Part shown: one piece after another, positions 1-12,300 of the stretch | Layout of the letters: each line of letters starts with the position of its first letter | Position numbering within the stretch: the first letter of the stretch is position 1 | From: Aptenodytes patagonicus | Lineage: Eukaryota > Chordata > Aves > Sphenisciformes > Spheniscidae | Reading direction: 5' to 3' | Length of the DNA stretch: 64,000 nt | Assembly (NCBI RefSeq): GCF_965638725.1 | Contig: NC_134949.1 | Coordinates: forward strand, 54,898,151-54,962,150 | The notes under the pieces: model-generated | What the model was told of the DNA's origin: nothing | The model's input: only the letters and a program-made list of their open reading frames with translations | Database searches by the model: none | Made by a program: the position numbers and the translations under genes

Positions 1-2207
1 TGTCTGATCCCCTTCCCATCTCCTACACCTCAGCAGCCATGAGTGTGACAGATGGCCACACATCCTGGCTTTAGCCTTTGCACACACCTCCATCTCTCTG
101 GCCTTCTCTGGCACTGCTCAGAGCAATATATGCACCATTTGGGAATGTTGCTTTTGGAGTGGGGCATCTTCCTGGCCAGAGCTGGTTGCCTGATTGTGCA
201 CCTATGGCAGAAGCGCTCCTCAGTGTTTCCCAAGGAGCCTTGTGTCTCCTCCCCTGCAGGGTCTCGGTCTCTGCTGCTTGTAATGCCTCCTGAGATGCCA
301 AGGCTGCCAGCAGGGAGAGGTACAGTCAACCTCTGGCTCAAGACCTGCCCTTGGTACCACTGACCTTATTCTGGAGGCCTCCTTCCACATCTTTGGCTGC
401 CTCTGGCAGGTAGTTCCCCTGCCTTCTCCTTCCAGGTGTTTGGGCAGGGAAGATTGTGCCTGAAGGCTGGGCACGATACAGTATGCCCTGCTGTTCTCCT
501 TCCTAGGGACATTTTACAGGTGTCCCCTGGCTGCCCCTTTGGCTTCAGATGCTCAAAGTCTGATGATGGAGCAGTTGGGAAGGATAGGTGTGATGGGTGT
601 GGGGTGGGGTAAGCAGGGGGATGATCATCAACATGTCTCATGGAGAAAGAATGGGTAGGGAGAGGAGAAAGAGAGCAGGGCTTCTATGTATGTGTCCCTG
701 GAGGTAGGAGAGATCGGATGGAGTGTTTGGGCTGCTGGGGCCTGGTGTCTATGGGTAGGAAAGGAGAGCACTTCCCAGGAGCCAGCTTCCACTAAATTCC
801 TGTGCAATCGTTTCTTCCTGGAATTGTTTCCTGAAATAGAAATGTAATTTCTTGTGTGCATTAAGGAGATGTTCACATGGCTTTACAGTGGAATGAACTG
901 CTCTGCAGTTCATCTTGGTTTCTCGTGGTGCAGTTAAAGCACACACAGCAACACCGTCAGCAGTTCTAGTAATATTAGGAATCACAAGTAAAGCATGAGA
1001 TGAGTTGGGACTTTCAAAAGTGTTGTGCTTATTTTAGCCTGCTGTTTTAAAAGTAAGCTACCACACTTGCTTCCCAGAAGTTGGTTACGACCCTGGTCCT
1101 CATTCCTGAGGGAATCCCCACAGAACTTTGTTCCCTCTAGTTACTCAAAAACCCTCTCAGCTATAGCTAATACTGCCCCATTGTACCAGACTTGAGGGAT
1201 TCCTGTGGGAGTCCTTAGACTGGTGAGAAGAGAGCTTGGAGTTCACTTCATATTCTTCTACATTGCTTAGAAATCACTTTTATTCAGAAGAAATCGTAAA
1301 ATGACTATTTTTTTTTCTCAACTGTAATCTGCTGACAACTAAAAATAAATAAATCTCAGTGAAATGAAGCCAACTCTATGCTTTTCTTCCTATAGCTGTC
1401 ACGAGGAGGTTGCTGGCAACCTAAGAGCCGGAGTCCAAGGCAGCGCGAAGCCAAATGGCTTTTTGCTGTCTGCACGTGTGCTGCATTTAGGATTCCACGA
1501 GACTGAATCCTAATCCCACCTAAGGGTGTCAGATGTGAGGCTCCCAGAACGCATTCCCCAGGACTGGTGCCCGGCTGGCTGCAGCCTTTAGGTTGGAAGG
1601 TGCCCTTCTTCACTGTACTTGCATCCAGTTCTAGCCCTGACAGAAAGCTGACCCACTTGTCTCTGGGAGGCCTTGTAATGATGACTTGTGCCTATGTGTC
1701 TAATTTTTTGTCTTTATTACTGCATTTGTCTTGCTGTAATACGGTATGATTTTTCCTCGTTTCTTATACAGTGCACAACAGAGAGGCTGTTTGGGATATT
1801 TCCTTCCAGCGATAAATTTTAAATATTTTAAGTATTTGGCCAATTCTTTCTTCTTGCAGATACAAATAATTTAGGTTTTATTTATTACTGGCAATTCTAG
1901 CTCAGCCCCTCTCAAATGCTCAAAACTTGATGGCCCCGATTTTGCAGCAATAGGTTCCAATGTACGGATTAAAATGGAGCATGCTGTAGAGACACAGATG
2001 AGGTAGAGAGAGGAAGCCCACTGACTTGCTTTTGCTTACTGGGAAATCCTAAGTGCTAGGAAATTTAAAGGAGACACAACTCAGTACCTGTCTTAAGCAG
2101 CATATTTTTCATCTCTTCTCCCAAATGTCTGTACAATGCTATACACATTAAGAAAATGCAAACTATACAGGTGTATGACTGGAATGAGTGAAATATTACC
2201 CGGGTAT
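1..2207. other. No gene recognised
   Basis: No exon with both a credible splice context and a recognisable protein was found here. Short open frames exist on both strands, but none resembles a known family. The stretch has ordinary non-coding features such as a T-run near 1,308-1,318 and A+T-rich patches near 1,800-1,900. Confidence 0.5.
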
Positions 2208-2520
2208 GTAAGAACACATGAATGGCCATACTGGTTTAGGCTAAGGGGCCATCTATCACAGCACCCTGCCTCCAAGGTGACCACGCATGGATGCCCAGGG
2301 GAGAGCAGGAACAGAACAAACATATCCAATACTTTTCCCAAGCACTCTCCTACGTTCTCACTCTTTTCAGCTGAGGAGATTTCCCAAGCCGTAAGTGTCT
2401 ATTCAAAAACCCCCAGTGGTCTATCTATAAGGTACATGTCCACCTGGATCCATGTACATTTTTTGCATCCATGACATCCTCTAGCAAAGAGTTCCACAGA
2501 CTGACCGACTGTGTACAGAT
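2208..2520 (-). mobile_element. Old CR1-type LINE 3' end (reverse orientation)
   Basis: Read on the minus strand, the segment ends in a diverged form of the sauropsid CR1 3' tail. The plus strand near 2,214 reads as a variant of ACATAAGAATGGCCATACTGG, followed by the GGTCCATCTAG-type block. About 250 bases later comes a variant of CATCCTCTGGCAAGGAGTTCCACAG (2,473-2,500). On the minus strand that block encodes the common CR1 motif around 'W-N-S-L-P'. The copy is clearly older than the CR1 at 63 kb: many substitutions, indels and a different 3' tail. Boundaries are approximate. The match is to a remembered repeat consensus. Confidence 0.7.
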
Positions 2521-3043
2521 TTTATGTCAAATGTTTTTGAGTGTAACATGTATTTGGTTTGTTGGTGAAAGGGGGGAATGATTTTCGTGGCTTATGACTC
2601 TCCAGTTTCTCTACTATGATCAAGGAATGGTGGCTTCAGCTGCTTGGTGAATAATCCCTCTCCTTGAGAATCTTAGGAAAACTTCCAAATAGAGTGAAGA
2701 AGCAAAAAACAAAGGAAAAAAAAGAAGGGGGGGACTTAGCTCTTCACAGAGCTCTTTCTGGAAGTGGAGTCTGCCTCACAAAACAGTACATATTGTTTAA
2801 GACAAATGATACTTTATATTCAGGACAGACTCCCCACTAAACTGGTTTAGAATTTGGGATACTTCTTCATGTGGTGAGAGAAACTTCATGTGTAAAATTA
2901 GCCGACGCATGAGAACTATTTTTCAGAAAAAAAAGAGCAAGAAGAATTTTGATTTCTGCAGGTATCTACTCCCTCGCTGGTAGAGTCATAATCCACAACC
3001 AAAGTCTTGGGAATTGTTTGAGCAAATCAGATACATGACACTT

Positions 3044-3303
3044 TCATGTGCCTTCATTGGCTGAAGAACTGGGGCTCCAAAATATACCCCGATATTTTGC
3101 AGCATGATGTCTGTTCTTTGCTTCAGGCAGTAACGGCAGAGAGAACTGCAGTGTGTCTTGTGCCTGGCTGGATTTACTCTTCCCAAAATTTACATCTTGG
3201 GTTGCTGTCCTGGTTTTCTTGGGCTTTGTGCTTTTTGAGGGGAGCTTCTCCTTCATTTTCCTTTCTTCCTTTTTTGAATTGCTCTTTGCACTATGATCAT
3301 GAC
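3044..3303 (-). CDS. Candidate terminal coding exon, lysine-rich, gene uncertain
   Basis: On the minus strand a strong acceptor, a long T/C tract ending in GGCTCAG, precedes an open frame of about 86 codons ending in TGA at 3,044-3,046. The predicted peptide is basic and serine-rich (HDHSAKSNSKKEERKMKEK near its start), which looks more like a coding tail than random A+T-rich DNA. Its entry phase (one base carried in) fits a possible donor in the upstream open segment at 3,927-4,188. It lies downstream of AGBL3 on the same strand and could be the AGBL3 C-terminus. I cannot match it to a remembered AGBL3 tail, so the gene assignment is inference. There is no AATAAA within several hundred bases downstream on this strand. 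Confidence 0.35.
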
Positions 3304-3926
3304 CTGAGCCAAAAAGGAGGAAAAAACAAATCCATATCAACTACTACGGAGTTACTACTTACTAAAAAAGTACATGGCTTCGGTTTCCTTCACAAGGAAC
3401 TGTGCTATTATGGCAGAAACATTTACTTTATTAAAGGAGAGCCACAGCACGATTCAAAATCTAGTACTAAAACGTGGAAACTTCAGCCATAGGCACAGGA
3501 CCTGGTTTTATTGCTCCAGCGATATGATATTCTATTGACCCGCCCTGGAAAGGCTAATTCCAACATTTCACAAAATCAGACCATACATCCCTTTACAGCA
3601 TGCTGATATGTATGAAAAGCAATGAACTGATGGCTGGAGCCTCTCCCACCAGTAACTGCAGAAGGATAGTGCAGGGTCAGAGGCATTACCCTTTGCCATT
3701 AGGTTGAGATTTTCCAAGCTCTTTTCCCCGGGCTGTTCACAAAGAGGTTAATCAGCTTCTGGACCTCTAGTGTCTCAGCTGGGAAGCTCTGTGACACCAG
3801 TTCTGGTATCTGCCACAGTGTATCAGCTGCTGCTGAACACACAGGAGTTTTCCAGCACTGCTAATGTACTGCCACCATCTGTCTTATGTCTTTCAGTACC
3901 TTGAGACAGCTAGACCAAGAAACCCA

Positions 3927-4188
3927 TCAAACAGAACGAAATCCTATTCTTTGGTGTATTTTGAATAGAACAATAACTGAGAAACCTTTTAAATATTGAA
4001 ATGTCTTCTCTGCAGACTTGGAGACGCTTTTGCCATTGTGTTTCCTCATCTTCCGGGAGACCAGATTAAAGCTGGATGAATGGAAATTTGTGGATAGGAT
4101 TGTATCACGGCACACACTTTCTCCTGCCTTCTGTGGCACAGATGGCTTTTCATGATTGCCTTTAGCATCATGGGTGAGACTCTCAGAC
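3927..4188 (-). CDS. Candidate coding exon, gene uncertain
   Basis: A good minus-strand acceptor (CTTTGTGTTTTAG) opens a frame with the peptide start SESLTHDAKGNHEKPSVPQK and a basic, serine-rich continuation. The frame runs to a stop at 3,927. If spliced, the coding part probably ends near 3,982 at AAAAG/GTTTCT, a weak donor whose phase would fit the acceptor at 3,303. The segment is on the AGBL3 strand, downstream of its last confirmed exon. It may belong to the poorly conserved AGBL3 C-terminal region or to another transcript, or it may be chance. The acceptor is convincing; the donor and the identity are not. Confidence 0.3.
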
Positions 4189-5650
4189 CTAAAACACAAA
4201 GAGGTCAGGTCTGAAAATATTTTATCTCCACACAAATTCATGACAAGACATACATAAAGATGACCGTACAGAATAGAAAATTCTTTCAGGTAAAATTCCT
4301 GCTACTTTAGTCTGAAGCATTTCCTAAGAATCATATGAGGGGGAAAAAAAAAAAGAAAAGAAGTAATTTACACTACAAAGAACCACAATGCCATCGTACT
4401 ATCTTAAGGACACTATTGCCAATATCATGTAGCCACTATACCACTATACCTTCCAAGTCAGCCAGAAGTACCCATCAGAGAAGCAGCAGAGGGTTATCTT
4501 ATCATCACAGAAGTAAAGACAGACACAAAAGACATTTCCTTCCTCTTTTATCAGGGGAAAGCCTAAAATTTTCAAGTTTGTGTAGCAAAGTCTGAGCTGT
4601 AAGGTGCAAAACCGGAGTCCTTGAAATCATTTAGTATGAACAAATTAATATGTCTTATTTCATAAGGTGTTTGTGGCAGGATCCGCTGCAATCCAACTAG
4701 CTAGCTAACTCCACTTTGCTCTGTTACCCAACAACAGCCACATGTACGCTTGGCAAGACACAGAACATTATGCTATCAGTAGGTGGGTACTTACGAAAGT
4801 AACCAACACTGATCGTCAGTGTTACTGCCACAGGGCCTTGCACACCCATAAGAGTGTACAACCTTCATTGTTCATCACCAAAGCACCAGAACCTAGAAGT
4901 GAAGGGAATGCACTAGCAAAAAGCTAAGCACCAGCACCATGACAATATTGTGATTTTAAGATATCCAACCATTCTAAACTAGTAAATGTCTGTTTTGGAC
5001 TGTCTGTGCCACCTAGCCTGGCTTGGCCTTTATTTTCTCACCTCTGCCCTGTTTCTTAGAAGCTGCATAACCCTATCTTCTCCCTCCCTCCCAAGACAGC
5101 AGCAATCATCCCTTCCTCCAGAAAAGCACCACATCAGTGCCTGTGCGATGGCGAGTCCAGCAAAGCTGGGGAAAGGAGCTTCAGCTACATGCTGAAGGAG
5201 GGGGTCTGGTGCTCCAAATGAGATGGAGGGAAGAGGATTCTCTGCTTCTCTAATATCACCTTCCACTGCAGTCTCAACCATGGGATGAAGTGGCCAAGGA
5301 CAGCTGTCTAGTTTATGAATGAAAAACAATGAAGCACAATGTCAGAGGAGCATCAAAAGGAAGAGAATGGATTTGTAAAGAAATCAGGCTGGGATCATTC
5401 TCTCACTCCTACTTTGTAAAAAATGCTAGAAACCTGTAAAATATAACAGTATCCTACCTGAAATCCTCTCCTACTTGTTTGACAGAGGCTGTAATTCGCA
5501 ATTTTACTGTAAAAAGTAGAAAAAAGAATAATATTGAAAGTGCATATCAGATCTCTTAAAAAAAATCAACCCAATGAAACGTCCAAATTTTGTCTTGGCC
5601 AGTTCAGACTCAGTAACTGGCTGAGGCTGATACAGTTACTTACTGTAACG

Positions 5651-5673
5651 CTACTTACTGTAATAGTAAGTAG
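5651..5673. repeat. Short inverted repeat in a TTACTGTAA cluster
   Basis: CTACTTACT and its exact reverse complement AGTAAGTAG flank a 5-base loop. Within about 70 bases (5,632-5,700) the core TTACTGTA or its complement recurs several times, so alternative hairpins are possible. No function is evident. Confidence 0.5.
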
Positions 5674-8600
5674 TTACTGTAAGTAGAGGTACAGTAAGCA
5701 GACATCGCTGGACATCAAGCCATTTACTCAGATGACTAGCTGTGGGAATTAAGACTTTCTTCATATTGAGTAGATTCCAACTTACATGCCCACCTCCCCT
5801 TCTTCATCTATTGCCTAAGAAAGGCTATTTTGGGAAAAAGATACTCTAGGTAGCTCCCACTGAAACTGTTCCACTATGCATAGAACAGTAAATCAGGAAG
5901 TGCAGGTGCCAAAGGCAACATGATTATTTTGGTTTGGTAAGCATGAAGCTCTGTTGAAGAACATGTTCTCAGTTCTAGTGTCTGCTCCAAGGAAAGCAAG
6001 TGTTTGACATTCAAATGACACTGGACTAGAGTCATAACAGATGTCTCCAGAGCACGAGTACTATGTCAAGCCCCACTGGTCAAGCAACATGGGTGGAAGC
6101 GGGAGAGAAGAAGAGCTGGTGCCACCCGACTGATCTTGACAGGCAATATGTGCTCATGAGCTGCTCGTGCTCACTGCAGGGAAGCTGGCTGTGTAAGAAC
6201 ATGGTGTCCTGGGGCATAAGCAGTGCCAGCACCCAGGGAAGCTAGAAGTTAAGTAGTGTGGCAGCCTCCAGAGTGCTGGTGCCGCTGCATTCAGGCAGCA
6301 GCTGAACAAGGGTCCAGTGCAGGTGAGATCAAAGTACCCGAGCGACAGCAACTTTTGCCCTTGAAATTGTTTCCTCTCAGGTACGTATAGAGCACCTGCC
6401 TTCACTACACACCCTGCTGATAAGACATCTCTGGAAGAGCTGTAGAAGGGAGAAAAAGGGGATATAAAGTGTTTTACAGGCTGTGGGATAGTACTCCAAT
6501 TGGGATCTAAAAAACAAAGTAACAAAATATTAAGAACCAGGATTTTTTTTTTTTCCCCTTCCTTTTCCTCTAAGCAAGGTCAATTCCAGGAAAGCCTAGA
6601 TCTGTGATCTGCTACATTTTTACCCTTGGGTGTGGTACACAATAGCTAGGAATGAACAGCTGCAGTGGCGGAAGAAAGTGCTTTAAAGTCACCCAAGATT
6701 GCAAAAACATTTAAAAATGCATTCTTTATTAATCTCCTCTTTGGCAGGCAAGCCCTCATCAGTCATAACACTTAAATGTACTCAACTGTACTGTACTTAA
6801 ACTGTAACTGGACTGCCTGTCCCACAGAAGCCAATTACAGCTGTAATGATTTGTGCCCAGACTTAGAGGCTGGCAGAGGGGGAGTCACTTTTAACTTCAT
6901 CTTTGTGTCCATACTGCAGGTGGCTCATATATCTTCTTTCTCAAGACATGGATCTCCAGCGCGTCAGCTGGTATGACAGGCACGGCCCCGGCACTGACGG
7001 CAGGTGAAGACCACATCTCCTCAAGTGCAAAATCACTGCTGCAGCCCAGGCCCCTGGCCTCTCTCTCAGCATGACCTGACCCAGCAGATGCAGCTTACCA
7101 GCCGGCCGTGAACCAGGTTAGCTGCAGCTGGCTTTAGTGCTGCACTGCAAATACCTCACCTGCAGGGTACGGTGAGGCAGGAGACTACTGGGTAAGGTCC
7201 ATGATCAACGGATGAGATGAACCGGGTCTGACAGTCTATGGGGAGGCATGTCCCTTGGACATAAATAATATTTACAATATTTTGAAGCTCCTTTTATTCT
7301 AAACGAAGAGGTGCTTTATACTGTTGATACAGAATTTCATTAATAATATTTAACCCACCTGGCCAAAATAAAGTAGGGAAGGCAAAACATAGGAAAACCT
7401 TCCAATTATATTTACATAGGTTTAAAAAATACATTACAAACACAGGATCCCCTCAGTCAATGAATCCAGTCCTCTCCTATCACAGGCACATCCTTCCTAG
7501 AAACCCTTTCACAAACCAAATATTAACCTGTTAGTATTCTAGCCACCATGCTACTTTGTTTTAATTTTTTTTTCTGGTAAAGTTCTCCAAGACAAAAACA
7601 AAGTAGTCATAAGGTAGAATAGCTCTGGGTGCATGTCTGAGAAAAACAAGACAGGAATTCAGAACCAAGCACAAAGTCATTACTAAAACATACTGCTACA
7701 GCATGACATTGTTAGGTTTTCAGCACCCAAAGTGTGAAAATCACATGAATAAGCATCGTCCTGAGAATAAATTCCAGTGTCCTTAATGTAGGCAGAGAAT
7801 AAGTAATATGTTCTCACATTCCTATGTTTAAGTGATCTGTGATAGCTCCCTATGAATCTATAAAACTCAGATAAAACCACAGATAATATGTATGACTACT
7901 TTAGTATTTCTCATCCAGTCCTCATTGAGGAATTCTAGATCTCTGCTCATGAAAACAATGGCTGAAGTACTGTTCTGTATAATTTGCTGACATGACATCT
8001 GGAAAAGATTTTAAAGCTCTTGTATCAATGAGAAGAATCCTATTTTTTTTTCTTTTTGTAATTCTTGGAATATTTCTTGAGGCTTGTTTAATTGTGTAGG
8101 AGAGGTCAGAACTGAAAAGCAATGTACTACTGGCTTTGCAAAATTTTGCCAATAATATGAGCTGTAAGAATCTAAGAAAAGTGACATGATGCTGTAATTA
8201 ACACTGCTCAGAGCTGTTTATTGGAATAAAAAAAAATAACAATAATGGCTAAAATCAATGAATGCTGACTTATGGCACTGTGGGATGAGGACAAGTAGCT
8301 TTCTAGTCAGGACATTTCTGCTCTGCTACTTTCTTCATAGATTAACTTGTTGATTTGGTATGCTTGATAATGGGCTGTTTCATGGTGCTGTGGGTATCTG
8401 CGAAGCCACAAAGTTTGACACTAAGCATAACAAATTCCATTGCTTTTCAGTACTCTGTCCACAGCAACATTTTCTATTAAAACTCTACCAAAAACTCTAC
8501 CAAACCCTATCCTTAAACTCCTGGATTGAATAAACTCTACATTCCTGTAAGAAGCCTATTCTGTTTTAATATGAAACATTAAAACTATAACTTTATGAAA

Positions 8601-9089
8601 ACCAGATTTTTAAGGCCTGAAAGAACCACAGCTCATTTCATAATTCGTTTTGCCTATCATGAAAAATAGGCTAGCAATTTCATTCAGTTTTCTGTGGACC
8701 CTGTTGTAGACTGTGTGTTTGACTGAAGCGGGACAGAGAACCCACTACATCTCCTGGAGTTTGCACTAATGGGCATTCTGACTCCCTGCCAAAACATACA
8801 TCTCTTATTTCTAATGCAAATTTGTCTGTTATCAATTGCAGTCACAGCTTCTCATGCTTTCTTTTTCAATGACTGAGACTATCTCTGCTACTTTCTGCTA
8901 CTCTACTGAAGAACATCTTTGTATTTTAGGAAACAATTTTCATCCCATAAAGTCTCGTTTCATCATAAAGTGGCTGAACTCTCTTAAGAGACAAGAGGTT
9001 GTCTCCAGCTCTCACATACTTTGAGGGGTTCTGTTTTGCATTCTTCTTTTCTAAAAAATTGTTTAAAATAACGATGACACTAGAAGTAG

Positions 9090-9329
9090 TCAAAGTAATT
9101 CAGTATTAGTCTCAAAGAGTTCTACAAAGAAGTCAAGATAGCTTTTCCCTCCTATTTTCACATAGGCAAAAACTGTGTTTGTCCTCGTGGCACAGTATGA
9201 AGATAACTCATGTTGAGCTACTTGTTCCCTTTGACACCTAAATCTTTCCCAGATTTCCTCGTGCTTGCAACGACACAAGTCCTCCAGTTCCGTTTCCTTA
9301 GCCTCCACATTTGCTTCTTTCACTTTGTA
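9090..9329 (-). CDS. Candidate coding exon, gene uncertain
   Basis: A consensus acceptor (TTTTTGGTTTCAG) on the minus strand opens a frame in phase 0, which is the phase left by the last confirmed AGBL3 exon (donor at 15,228). The peptide begins YKVKEANVEAKETELEDLCR and is charged and helix-prone, with many Glu, Lys and Arg residues. The frame runs 79 codons to a stop at 9,090-9,092; an internal donor could shorten it. The phase agreement and composition support an exon. The lack of any recognisable similarity to remembered AGBL3 sequences argues for caution. Confidence 0.3.
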   Translation of the reverse strand, partial: YKVKEANVEAKETELEDLCRCKHEEIWERFRCQREQVAQHELSSYCATRTNTVFAYVKIGGKSYLDFFVELFETNTELL

Positions 9330-12300
9330 CTGAAACCAAAAAGTTCTGGTTGATATCAATTTTTCATAGGATTTGGGCTGCCTTGTTTGACTTCAATGAA
9401 TGTTTTCTCCTCTAGCCTCTCTGGACAAAATGAGCACATTATTACAAATGTGTGTACCCTCCTGCCAATAGGAAAAAATATTTTTTCACCTCTCTGGAAT
9501 TTGCCTCGGGTTCATTTTTTCCTCCAGTGAGACCATTCCCACTCAGTAAAGCAGAGTGTAATAATGAGATAAAGACAGTTTAAACTAAAGAAAAATGAGC
9601 TCTTCCAAATGCTGAGACTGAGTGAAATCCCAGCTAAAGAACACTGTACTTATCTTTTTGGGACATACTCTTTACTGAGGTTTGAGATTATAGAAAAAAA
9701 AGGCTTATTGGGATTTTAAGAATTAAAGAAACATATAATGTTTACCTTTTTTCACTGGGTCAAGTACCTGAAACATCTTATGTTGAGTTTCAATGCCTTG
9801 AGTCTGTGAAACAGAATAGAAAGACGAATGAATTATTAATAAGTTCCAAAAGACTGAATGACAAAAAGGTATTGTCATCTTTATGATCAGGCACTTCATG
9901 GCTTGTGCAAGGAGTATACACTAGGTTAGGATAGGGGAAGCTTGGTAAGGGTTCAATAACTAGTGGGAAAACAGTTAACATGTAAAGATTAGGCTTTTTC
10001 TTTCTTTCTTTTTTTTTTTTTTTTAAGCAGAAGGCAAGCTAGGCATTCAGTATTTGGCCTGATTTTCAAAAGCTCAGAAAACTCAGCAACTTATGTTCAC
10101 TTTGCAAGCTGTTGGGTGCTCAGCATTATAAAAAATATTTAAGTTAAATTCCTTTTCATGAAAGTAGGAACATAACATTAGACTCCACTGTTTTCATCTA
10201 GGATTTTTAAGTGTTTGTCAACTACAACGAGGCTCACATTTTCTAAATAGTTATATAGGATGCCAAACAGCAAAAATGAAGAAGTGATGTTTTTAAAAAA
10301 GATTAGACTATTCTGACAATGTCCTTTTAATAAACTTAATCCCATGGTAGTTGCTAGGCCAACTAATGCTGAGTACCAAATCACACACTCTGAATGGTAG
10401 GAAGGGGCATGACGCAGCTTTACAAATATTGCCAGCACAAGCATTTCAGAGCTTGGGCTTGGTAATGATCCCAGAGTTAATTAAAAAATTTACTGCCTGT
10501 TTCCCTAGAACATCCTGTGACCTTTCCCTTTCTCTTCTCTTCACAGCACTATACTGGACTGGAAGACACAACAGAAAATGTTTTAATGGACTTGGCAAAA
10601 ATCTTGTTCAATGAAACTGGAAGTGAAACAGGTCCAGCTGAGGGAGTGAGGTGTTAGTAGTTTTGAAGACTGAAGAAGAGCTGGTATAATCTCCAGCCTC
10701 AAGGCATATTCCTTGACAGAAAGATCTGAACGTATTAAATAATATCTTCATGAGACATAATTTTACCATTTTTTCCTGTCCCAGACTTGTTGATGTTAAT
10801 ACCTCATTCATAGATGAAATAGACAATAAAGAGCAATGGGCATTCTAGGTCAGCAGCTTTTGGTGACAAAATTGTTTGTCTAAAGTTACAGTGGTTGAAT
10901 TAAGTTGTCATATGTCAGTCTCTGGTCAGAAAAGGAGCACAACATGTTTCTACTGGGATGAAAAATACTCACATTTTTGCTTTCATGACTTCTGTCCTTA
11001 GCATTGCTGTGAAAATGTTCTCCTGATGTTTTGTTTTTTTTCTGCACAGAAAATAGTATGTAACCATTTTGATTCATGAGGGAATATTACAGTTACAAAG
11101 AAAAAAAAAAAAAGAGTTGCAAATAAACATGATAATCACAATGCCAGAAGGAACACATGTAAGCAAGCTGCTCAAGACTGAATTCCTTATGCTGTTCTGT
11201 TCAGCAAATATTTATGAACCTGGACATAAACACATCATATTGACAAGGGACCTCACTTCCTACTCAATTTGGCTTGTTTATTTTTAGTCTGGGAACCTGG
11301 AGAGCCAGGCTTTCTCAGTAGTATTAATTGCCACTGCTCTGTTTTTTCAATGTAGGCCCTTCTGAAAAGAAAGATAGATTGCCATAAAATGCAAAAAGCT
11401 TGGGAAGCACTGGTCTACCTACTGCATCAATGAAAGCATTAATAAAGCAGCCAGCATTATAATGTTTATGTACATAAAGAGAATATTACCCATCAAAATA
11501 TTAATGTGATGTCTTCTTTCCAAATGACAGTTTGCTTTCTCTAGGCAACAATAACAGTGCTCCTATTTTACATCTGAGGGCCATGTAGTTTTCTAGGCTG
11601 AACATCAGCAAAGTGCCGTTGAGGGCTACATACAGCTCCAGCATGAATTTCTGTCAAAAACTCCACTGTACCTGTGATATTCCTTGCTATTCACCTTTTT
11701 CAAATGCCTTTAAGAACTTCCATCAAGAACAACAACAGAAATTTTGGTATGTCTTTTGATCTAACAACCTTAATTAGTCACTGAAGTAGATCCACATGGG
11801 AAAATGTGCATAATCATGAAAAGAACAAAAGAAAGAAACTTCTTGCAGGAATTGCATTGTACTGTTCTTTCAAACTCATTTGATAAACTGTTGTTACTTT
11901 CTTTACATAGTAACAGTATCACTCTGATGTGTTATGCCCCTAGTATACATCCAGCAGAAGCGCTTTGATTCATTGCATGAAAGATACATGAATGCAATTC
12001 ATACAATTTCATTGCATGAAAGATGTCTTTGCCTATGTTTCAGCACAGAAATTACAGAAGAGATCCTAGTGAAGCTCCACTTAACTAATAGTTTTGCAAT
12101 GTATACTGGTGTTTGTAGGTACTGGCAGGCATACCCTTACAGAATCAGGCTCTTAGGTGGCCAAAGCTGTGCTCAGTTCTGAACATGCTCATCCTCTCCT
12201 AAAACAGGCACGTGATGGGATGGGCTCTGTGCCCAGAGGGATCTCTGCTGGAAAAACCTCCTCTTTATTGTGTATTAAATTAGTGACTCATTTCTAAAGT

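Noticed and set aside
3046..3492. 148-codon plus-strand frame
   Set aside because: The opposite strand has the better acceptor and a more protein-like composition; this frame shows no recognisable motif.
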